39,821 nucleotides of DNA from Novosphingobium sp. Its GTDB lineage: Bacteria; Pseudomonadota; Alphaproteobacteria; Sphingomonadales; Sphingomonadaceae. Shown here one piece after another: positions 35,128 to 39,821 of the stretch (its first letter is position 1; each line of letters starts with the position of its first letter). Where the stretch lies: NCBI GenBank assembly GCA_029247785.1, contig JAQWKP010000021.1:1-39821 (forward strand). Reading direction: 5' to 3'. Under the pieces are notes generated by a model that saw nothing but the letters and a program-made list of their open reading frames with translations, searched no databases and was not told where the DNA came from. The translations under genes were made by a program, and so were the position numbers.

Positions 35128-35208
35128 CCGTTCGCCCTGAGCTTGTCGAAGGGCTGGTCTTCCTCTTAGAAGAACAAAACAGGGCTTTGACAGGCTCGGC
35201 CCGAACGG
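35128..35208. repeat. REP/REPIN-like imperfect palindrome between ruvC and ruvA
   Basis: An 81-base element. CCGTTCG (35128-35134) is mirrored by CGAACGG (35202-35208), and the inner part CCCTGAGCTTGTCGAAGGGC partly pairs with GGGCTTTGACAGGCTCGGCC; the centre GTCTTC/GAAGAAC pairs too. Sequences of this kind are widely scattered between genes of sphingomonads. It could form a long stem in the ruvC-ruvA message. Confidence 0.6.
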
Positions 35209-35221
35209 AACGTGTTAGCCA

Positions 35222-35827
35222 ATGATCGCAAAGCTCACCGGCACGCTTGAGGATACCGGCCCGGACTGGGCGGTGATCGATGTCGCCGGGGTTGGCTATC
35301 TGGTGCATTGTTCGGCCAAGACGCTCGACGGCATCGGTATTCGCGGTGATCAGGTGACGGTGCATACCGAGCTGCAGGTTTCCGAAAATGACATGCGACT
35401 GATCGGCTTTGCCAGCGGGGCGGAACGCGAGTGGTTCCGTCTGCTGACGGGCGTGCAGGGGGTTGGCAGCAAGATGGCGCTGGCAGTGCTTTCCGCGCTG
35501 TCTGCCGAGGAATTGCAGGCCGCTTGTGCCAAAGGCGATGCGGCGATGGTGGCAAGGGCGCAAGGCGTCGGCCCCAAGCTGGCAGGCCGCATTGTCAACG
35601 AATTGAAAGACAAGGCCGGCGCGCTGCCAGCCGGGGCCGCCCCGGGCTCAGGCGCGATCCCGCTGCCGCAAGGTTCAGCCACAGCGGACGCGGTCTCGGC
35701 GCTTCAGAACCTCGGCTTCAAGCCGGTTGTTGCGACTAGTGCGGTCGCCCATGCAGTAGGCGAACTGGGTGAAGGCGCAGGGCTGGACGATTTGGTCCGC
35801 GTGGCGCTGAAAAGGGCGGCCGGGTAA
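35222..35827 (+). CDS. ruvA: Holliday junction branch-migration protein RuvA
   Basis: 201 residues. Domain I begins [29 protein letters not shown] with an OB-fold, domain II has two helix-hairpin-helix motifs ([40 protein letters not shown]), and domain III (about 150-201) ends [13 protein letters not shown], which contacts RuvB. RuvA tetramers hold the junction open while RuvB rotates it. Length is normal. It lies 104 bases after ruvC, with the REP-like element between them, and 4 bases before ruvB. Confidence 0.95.
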   Translation: MIAKLTGTLEDTGPDWAVIDVAGVGYLVHCSAKTLDGIGIRGDQVTVHTELQVSENDMRLIGFASGAEREWFRLLTGVQGVGSKMALAVLSALSAEELQAACAKGDAAMVARAQGVGPKLAGRIVNELKDKAGALPAGAAPGSGAIPLPQGSATADAVSALQNLGFKPVVATSAVAHAVGELGEGAGLDDLVRVALKRAAG

Positions 35828-35831
35828 TCAC

Positions 35832-36875
35832 ATGGTTGATAACCCCATCCTCTCCCCAGAACCCCTGCCTGAAGATGCGGACGCGGCGCTGCGTCCGAAG
35901 ACGCTGGCCGAATTCGTCGGGCAGGCCGCCGCCAAGGATAACCTTCACGTCTTCATCGAATCCGCCAAGTCGCGCGGGGAGGCGATGGATCATGTGTTGT
36001 TCTTTGGGCCGCCGGGGCTGGGCAAGACGACGTTGGCGCAGATCGTTGCACGCGAATTGGGCGTGGGTTTCCGGGCCACCGCCGGCCCGGTGATCGCCAA
36101 GTCGGGCGATCTTGCCGCGCTGCTGACCAATCTCGAAGAAGGCGACGTGCTGTTTATCGACGAGATTCACCGGCTCAATCCTGTGGTGGAGGAGATCCTC
36201 TATCCGGCGATGGAAGACCGTGCGCTTGACCTGATTATCGGCGAGGGCCCTTCGGCGCGCTCGGTGCGGATCGATTTGCCCGCGTTTACGCTGGTTGGTG
36301 CCACGACGCGCCAAGGCCTGCTGACCACGCCGCTGCGCGACCGCTTTGGTATCCCGGTGCGGCTCAATTTCTATTCGGTCGACGAACTGGAGCATGTTGT
36401 GACGCGCGGCGCGTCGCTGCTCGGCGTCGGCATGGATGCGGGCGGGGCCCAGGAAATCGCCCGACGTGCGCGCGGCACGCCCCGGGTCGCCGGACGGTTG
36501 CTGCGCCGGGTGCGCGATTTTGCCCATGTCGCCGGCAGCATGACCATCACCCGCGCCATTGCCGACGATTCGCTGACTCGTCTTGAAGTCGACGCGCTTG
36601 GCCTCGATGCGATGGACCGGCGTTATCTCACCATGATTGCCGATATCTACAAGGGTGGCCCAGTCGGGGTTGAGACGTTGGCGGCGGGGCTTTCCGAGCC
36701 GCGCGACACGATCGAGGAAGTGATCGAGCCTTTTCTCATCCAGCTCGGCCTGGTTGCTCGAACCGCTCGCGGGCGGGCCTTGAACGATGGCGGGTGGAAG
36801 CATCTCGGGCTCACTCCGCCAGTGGGCGGACAGGGCGGACTATTCGATCCCGGTTCCGAGGGCGGCGAAGAGTAA
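35832..36875 (+). CDS. ruvB: Holliday junction branch-migration ATPase RuvB
   Basis: 347 residues. Walker [10 protein letters not shown] at 59-67, Walker [13 protein letters not shown], sensor 1 [19 protein letters not shown] with the arginine finger, and a C-terminal winged helix including [10 protein letters not shown] and [14 protein letters not shown]. RuvB hexamers pump duplex DNA through the RuvA-bound junction. All motifs are intact. It is the last gene of a compact yebC-ruvC-ruvA-ruvB unit; about 230 bases of regulatory-looking DNA follow before the next gene. Confidence 0.97.
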   Translation: MVDNPILSPEPLPEDADAALRPKTLAEFVGQAAAKDNLHVFIESAKSRGEAMDHVLFFGPPGLGKTTLAQIVARELGVGFRATAGPVIAKSGDLAALLTNLEEGDVLFIDEIHRLNPVVEEILYPAMEDRALDLIIGEGPSARSVRIDLPAFTLVGATTRQGLLTTPLRDRFGIPVRLNFYSVDELEHVVTRGASLLGVGMDAGGAQEIARRARGTPRVAGRLLRRVRDFAHVAGSMTITRAIADDSLTRLEVDALGLDAMDRRYLTMIADIYKGGPVGVETLAAGLSEPRDTIEEVIEPFLIQLGLVARTARGRALNDGGWKHLGLTPPVGGQGGLFDPGSEGGEE

Positions 36876-36909
36876 TCGCGTGCTAGAGGTGTGTATTTGT
36901 AAACAAACC

Positions 36910-36924
36910 AGTCCCGTTACGGGA
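36910..36924. promoter_or_regulatory. Palindrome downstream of ruvB, possible operator
   Basis: GTCCCGT (36910-36916) and ACGGGAC (36918-36924) form a perfect 7-base inverted repeat around one base. A related half-site CGGGACA recurs about 50 bases further on. It lies in the promoter region of the Ser/Gly-rich gene but could also assist termination after ruvB. Confidence 0.35.
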
Positions 36925-36986
36925 CAACCAGCGTTTTCCAATCCCAAATTAACCCTGATTCTCTCTTCGGGACACTCGATTCAAGG

Positions 36987-37007
36987 TTAACGCCATTGTC
37001 GCGTTAA
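36987..37007. promoter_or_regulatory. Inverted repeat TTAACGC-7-GCGTTAA upstream of the PEP-CTERM gene
   Basis: TTAACGC (36987-36993) and GCGTTAA (37001-37007) are perfect 7-base arms spaced by 7 bases, about 100 bases before the start of the Ser/Gly-rich gene. The geometry fits a dimeric regulator site. No regulator gene is adjacent. Confidence 0.4.
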
Positions 37008-37103
37008 TCACTCTCTGCCTTTTTAGTGGCACAGAACGTGTCGGTATTGGCTCCTGGCTTTGTCAGGGGGTGCCCACGGGAAACGAAAGAGAGAGCAACG
37101 CTT

Positions 37104-38591
37104 ATGTCTGTTCGGATGGCCCTAGCAAAATTGTCTGCCTGCGCTGCGGGTTGCGCCCTTGTTGGTGGGGGAGCGGTGCATGTCGCCGAGACACCCGCCG
37201 CGAAAGGCGAGTATCGCAAGGTCAAGATGGTCAAAACGGAGAAGCCCGTCAAACGGGTGATCCCCAGGGCCCACAAGCCCCGCAAGACCAAGCGCGTCCG
37301 CCGCGTGATCAAGCGCACCTGCTGCGAACAGCCGCAGATGGCGATGGTTCCGATGCCGGCACCCTATATTCCGCCTCCGCCTCCGCAAATCATCAATTCC
37401 GGTGGTGGCGGTGTTCCGGTGGTCATCGGTGGCGGCGGCTTTGGCGGTGGCTTCTTTGGCGGCTTCTTCGGCGGCGGCGGTTCGAGCGGCGGCAATATCG
37501 TCATTTCCTCGACCAGCAGCGGCGGTTCCACCTCGACCGGCGGCTTCACTTCAACGGGCGGCTCGACGTCGACCAGCGGCGGCTCGTCCTCCACTAGTGG
37601 TGGATCAACCTCGACCAGTGGCGGTTCGACTTCGACCTCGACCGGCGGCATCACCTCGACCAGCACCACCAGCGGTGGTGGTTCAGGCGGCTCGTCGTCT
37701 TCGTCTTCATCGTCTTCATCGAGTTCGTCTTCGTCATCGAGCTCCTCCTCCGGCGGCAGCTCCGGCGGCAAGACCAGCACAGGCGGTGGCAGCTCCGGCG
37801 GATCGTCCAGTTCGGGCGGCTCTTCGAGTTCGGGCGGATCGTCCAGCTCGGGTGGTTCGACCGGCGGTAGTTCGGGCAGCTCATCAAGCTCGGGCGGTTC
37901 GAGCAGCTCTTCGTCCAGTTCGGGCGGTTCGAGCGGCGGTAAGACCAGTTCTGGCGGACATGGCAGCTCAGGTGGACACGGCAGCTCCGGCGGTCACGGC
38001 AGTTCGGGTGGTCATGGTAGCTCCGGCGGCCACGGCAGCTCTGGCGGTCACGGTAGCTCGGGTGGTCACGGCAGTTCGGGTGGACACGGCGGCTCCTCTA
38101 GCACGGGCGGTTCAAGCGGCGGTAGCACGGGCGGCTCCTCGACCTCGGGTGGTTCGAGCAGCTCTACGTCGTCCAGCTCAACATCTTCCACCTCCTCATC
38201 TTCTTCCTCGGGCGGATCATCATCGAGCTCAACCTCGGGTGGTGCGACTTCTAGCGGGGCGACCTCGGGTGGGGCCACTTCTTCGGGTGGTTCGACTTCG
38301 ACGTCTGGCGGGTCGACCTCCACGAGCGGCGGCTCGAGTTCGACCAGTGGGGGATCGAGTTCCACGTCGACAGGCGGCATAAGCTCGACCACGACCTCGT
38401 CTTCGGGCGGTTCGGGTGGTTCTTCCAGCTCGTCAAGTTCGTCCAGCTCATCGAGCTCGTCCAGTTCGTCGAGTTCGTCCTCGAGCAGCGGCGGCCACGA
38501 GGTTCCGGCTCCGCCCATGCTGATCCTGTTCGGATTGGCTGCAGCGACGGTCTTCGGTCGCCGGCATCTCGCCAGGAAGAAGGCAGCCTGA
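37104..38591 (+). CDS. Ser/Gly-rich PEP-CTERM surface protein
   Basis: 495 residues. A weak N-terminal signal (SVRMALAKLSACAAGCALVG), then a Lys/Arg-rich stretch, a CC pair, a Pro-rich segment (APYIPPPPPQ) and about 370 residues almost wholly Ser, Gly and Thr. The composition includes two poly-Ser runs of roughly 20 residues, and eight GGHGSS units around 37953-38096. The last 30 residues form a PEP-CTERM signal: V-P-A-P-P, a hydrophobic helix (LILFGLAAATVFG) and a basic end (R-R-H-L-A-R-K-K), processed by an exosortase. I start at ATG 37104 because the signal peptide begins there; a frame from 37026 is less likely. It is likely exported and surface- or exopolysaccharide-associated. It ends at a strong terminator. 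Confidence 0.85.
   Translation: MSVRMALAKLSACAAGCALVGGGAVHVAETPAAKGEYRKVKMVKTEKPVKRVIPRAHKPRKTKRVRRVIKRTCCEQPQMAMVPMPAPYIPPPPPQIINSGGGGVPVVIGGGGFGGGFFGGFFGGGGSSGGNIVISSTSSGGSTSTGGFTSTGGSTSTSGGSSSTSGGSTSTSGGSTSTSTGGITSTSTTSGGGSGGSSSSSSSSSSSSSSSSSSSSGGSSGGKTSTGGGSSGGSSSSGGSSSSGGSSSSGGSTGGSSGSSSSSGGSSSSSSSSGGSSGGKTSSGGHGSSGGHGSSGGHGSSGGHGSSGGHGSSGGHGSSGGHGSSGGHGGSSSTGGSSGGSTGGSSTSGGSSSSTSSSSTSSTSSSSSSGGSSSSSTSGGATSSGATSGGATSSGGSTSTSGGSTSTSGGSSSTSGGSSSTSTGGISSTTTSSSGGSGGSSSSSSSSSSSSSSSSSSSSSSSGGHEVPAPPMLILFGLAAATVFGRRHLARKKAA
37953..38096 (+). repeat. Eight tandem 18-base units encoding GGHGSS
   Basis: Eight in-frame 18-base units, seven reading G-G-H-G-S-S and the last G-G-H-G-G-S. Codons vary between units at third positions (CAT/CAC, AGC/AGT, TCA/TCC/TCG/TCT), so the array is old or under amino-acid selection rather than freshly slipped. 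It may change copy number between strains. Confidence 0.9.
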
Positions 38592-38616
38592 CGCGATTGA
38601 ACCAGCAATCGAAAAC

Positions 38617-38648
38617 AAAAGGGCGGTGCCGATGGCGCCGCCCTTTTT
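38617..38648 (+). terminator. Rho-independent terminator after the PEP-CTERM gene
   Basis: Stem GGGCGGTGCC (38621-38630) pairs with GGCGCCGCCC (38634-38643) around loop GAT, with one T-G wobble, flanked by AAAA before and TTTTT after. It lies 26 bases after the stop codon. Confidence 0.9.
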
Positions 38649-38726
38649 CGTTGGTGCTGGCTCTGAATCACATTGAGACTAGCGCGGTCGAGTCCTTGGT
38701 CAGGTACGCCGATCACATCCGTGACC

Positions 38727-38760
38727 GGTGATGCCAAGCTCAAGGCGGATGCCTTGAGCG
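38727..38760. repeat. 34-base intergenic hairpin repeat, copy 2
   Basis: Identical to 27937-27970 except for two bases. Stem GCTCAAGGC (38738-38746) pairs with GCCTTGAGC (38751-38759) around loop GGAT. It again lies between converging genes, just past the rhodanese stop. Confidence 0.6.
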
Positions 38761-38776
38761 CACCTGCGAGGATATT

Positions 38777-39292
38777 TCAGGCGCCGCTCACCCACGCTAC
38801 GCCGGGATCGGCGATGCTCACGACATCGGCGAGTTCCCAGACATTGCCATAGCCATAACCGTGAAGGTTGATGAAGGTCGGGATGTTGAGCGCGAGTGGT
38901 GCGCGCTTGGTCATGACAGGTGCGACGTTGTCGCGGAAATTATTGTTGCAGTAGATATATACCGGCCGGCTCGTATCTTCGCCGAGCACGGTGGCAAGCT
39001 TGGCGTCGGTGAATTCGCTGAACGGCAGGTTCACGGCACCTTCGAGATGCCCGCGCGCGAAATCGCTTGCCGATCGGGTATCGAGCAGGATCGCTGCTTC
39101 ACCCTTGGACGATTGCATGAAATCGGGCCAGGTGAGGCGATGGGCCTCGCGCACCGGGCCGAGATTGCTGACGAGTTGCTCGAAGGTCGGATAATCGATC
39201 TGGGGGTTGGCTCTGCTGCTGCCGGCATCGGCGATGGCAGGCGCGGCAAGCAGGAGTGCCAGGGAAGCCGTCAGGCCGGTGGTAATGCGCAT
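38777..39292 (-). CDS. Exported rhodanese-domain protein
   Basis: 171 residues. A Sec signal peptide covers 1-22 or so (ITTGLTASLALLLAAPAIADA), so it is periplasmic. A single rhodanese domain runs from WPDFMQSSKGEAAILLDTRSASDFARGHLEGAVNLPF to the active-site loop YIYCNNNFRDN. The catalytic cysteine is present, but the loop is C-N-N-N-F-R rather than the usual C-R-x-G-x-R, so sulfur-transfer activity may differ. ATG 39292 is chosen for its upstream GGAGAGAG and the signal peptide; a frame to 39412 is less likely. It is divergent from the LCCL-domain gene. Confidence 0.88.
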   Translation of the reverse strand: MRITTGLTASLALLLAAPAIADAGSSRANPQIDYPTFEQLVSNLGPVREAHRLTWPDFMQSSKGEAAILLDTRSASDFARGHLEGAVNLPFSEFTDAKLATVLGEDTSRPVYIYCNNNFRDNVAPVMTKRAPLALNIPTFINLHGYGYGNVWELADVVSIADPGVAWVSGA

Positions 39293-39370
39293 GAGCTCTC
39301 TCCGGGTTATGGCCTGCAAGGATGTGTCCCCTGCGCTGTATCGGGGCTGAACGGTCTGGAGTTGGCGGAT

Positions 39371-39399
39371 TTGTGGCAAGCTATTGCATTCCATATTAC
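39371..39399 (+). promoter_or_regulatory. Candidate promoter of the LCCL gene
   Basis: TTGTGG (39371-39376) and TATTAC (39394-39399) with a 17-base spacer, about 50 bases before the LCCL start. Found by eye. Confidence 0.3.
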
Positions 39400-39449
39400 T
39401 GAGATCGGACAAGATTACACAAGGCCGTTAAAGTTCGAGGAGAACAGCC

Positions 39450-39821
39450 ATGAAGAAACTCGTGTTCGCCCTGATGGGCTTCGCGCTCGGATTGGGTGCG
39501 CTGTTTCTGGTAACTCCTGAGCAGATCACGAGCCCGGCCAAGGCTCAGCAATATCCGCGAGGTGCACAAAGCCTGGGCAATTGCCCTGCCAACGCCAAGG
39601 CCTATCGCGGCACTGGCGGCACATACACCTGTGGCTGCAACAGCGCGGCGACGGGTAGCGGCTCAGTCTGGGGCACTGGCACCTATACCGATGATTCGAG
39701 TATTTGCCGGGCCGCACTTCACGCCGGCATGATCAGTAACCGCGGTGGTCAGGTCACATTCTCGGTGATGGGCGGTCTTGCCTCCTACCGCGGATCCAAC
39801 CGGAACGGCGTGAGCAGTACG
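39450..39821 (+). CDS. Exported LCCL-domain protein, cut by window edge
   Basis: 124 residues are visible, open to the last base. A membrane-type signal segment (MKKLVFALMGFALGLGALFLV) is followed by an LCCL-like domain: NCPANAKAYRGTGGTYTCGC, then SVWGTGTYTDDSSICRAALHAGMI, then GGQVTFSVMGGLASYRGSNRNGV. The G-T-x-x-Y-x-x-D-S-x-I-C-x-A-A-x-H-A-G core is the family signature, with four cysteines in view likely forming disulfides. The domain is known from eukaryotic secreted proteins such as cochlin and also occurs in bacteria; its ligand is not established, with lipid or polysaccharide binding suggested. AGGAGA lies upstream of the ATG. Confidence 0.85.
   Translation, partial: MKKLVFALMGFALGLGALFLVTPEQITSPAKAQQYPRGAQSLGNCPANAKAYRGTGGTYTCGCNSAATGSGSVWGTGTYTDDSSICRAALHAGMISNRGGQVTFSVMGGLASYRGSNRNGVSST

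Noticed and set aside
35736..36803. 355-residue minus-strand frame opposite ruvB
   Set aside because: ruvB is unambiguous; the antisense frame is a codon-bias shadow without family motifs.
37693..38480. CRISPR-like array in the repeated tract
   Set aside because: The periodicity is 18 bases and in frame within a protein; there are no unique spacers of constant length.
38617..38648. Inverted repeat read as an insertion-sequence end
   Set aside because: GC stem plus T-run directly after a stop codon fits a terminator far better; no transposase nearby.
38066..38743. 225-residue acidic/Pro-rich frame antisense to the Ser/Gly-rich gene
   Set aside because: Reverse reading of Ser/Gly codons automatically gives Glu, Asp, Leu, Val and Pro runs; there is no start signal, and the transcript would read through the terminator and repeat.

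Overview
This 39.8 kb window looks like chromosomal core sequence of a Sphingomonadales alphaproteobacterium, most likely Erythrobacteraceae. The evidence is the high GC content, tightly packed genes with many 4-base start/stop overlaps, an alphaproteobacterial DksA lacking most zinc cysteines, a GapR (DUF2312) gene, the order pyk - DUF1244 - gapR - yebC - ruvCAB, and a PEP-CTERM surface protein of sphingomonad type. The assignment rests on gene content read by eye, not on a database search. No transposase, integrase, tRNA, rRNA or CRISPR array was seen.

Layout. 1-2.3 kb: the tail of a RidA-family gene, a glycerophosphodiester phosphodiesterase and a COG3146-type acyltransferase, facing a small Sel1-repeat gene. 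2.6-6.8 kb: DksA, a PilZ protein, an orphan peptide-binding lipoprotein, a DUF4112 membrane protein, a tiny lipoprotein and an SDR dehydrogenase, all rightward, ending near a strong hairpin. 7.0-10.6 kb (leftward): a PabB-PabC fusion, a class I aminotransferase and the ribosome-rescue factor ArfB. 10.7-15.0 kb: a HerA-like ATPase and a secreted M1 aminopeptidase. 15.0-17.7 kb (leftward): a five-EF-hand exported protein, an OmpR-type regulator and its sensor kinase, with phased repeats upstream that look like the regulator's binding site. 17.9-20.5 kb: aminopeptidase P followed by two VOC paralogues. 20.6-24.4 kb: an S9A oligopeptidase facing a seven-TM GGDEF protein. 24.6-27.9 kb: a class III CoA-transferase and a long Baeyer-Villiger monooxygenase. 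28-33 kb: FtsK, a TenI-like protein, a YggS-type PLP protein and pyruvate kinase. 33.2-36.9 kb: DUF1244, GapR, YebC and RuvC-A-B. 37-39.8 kb: a giant Ser/Gly-rich PEP-CTERM protein, an exported rhodanese, and an LCCL-domain protein running off the window.

Functional themes: DNA repair and chromosome handling (ruvCAB, gapR, ftsK); peptide turnover by four or more independent proteins (peptide-binding lipoprotein, M1, aminopeptidase P, S9A); signalling (PilZ, GGDEF, EF-hand/two-component); and the cell surface. The points most worth a second look are the EF-hand/two-component operon with its GACAATT boxes, the low-complexity PEP-CTERM protein and its inverted-repeat promoter region, the probable CTG start of ruvC, two families of intergenic hairpin repeats, and several very small genes that ordinary gene calling would miss. 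I did not find anything I can confidently call a wholly new biological system.
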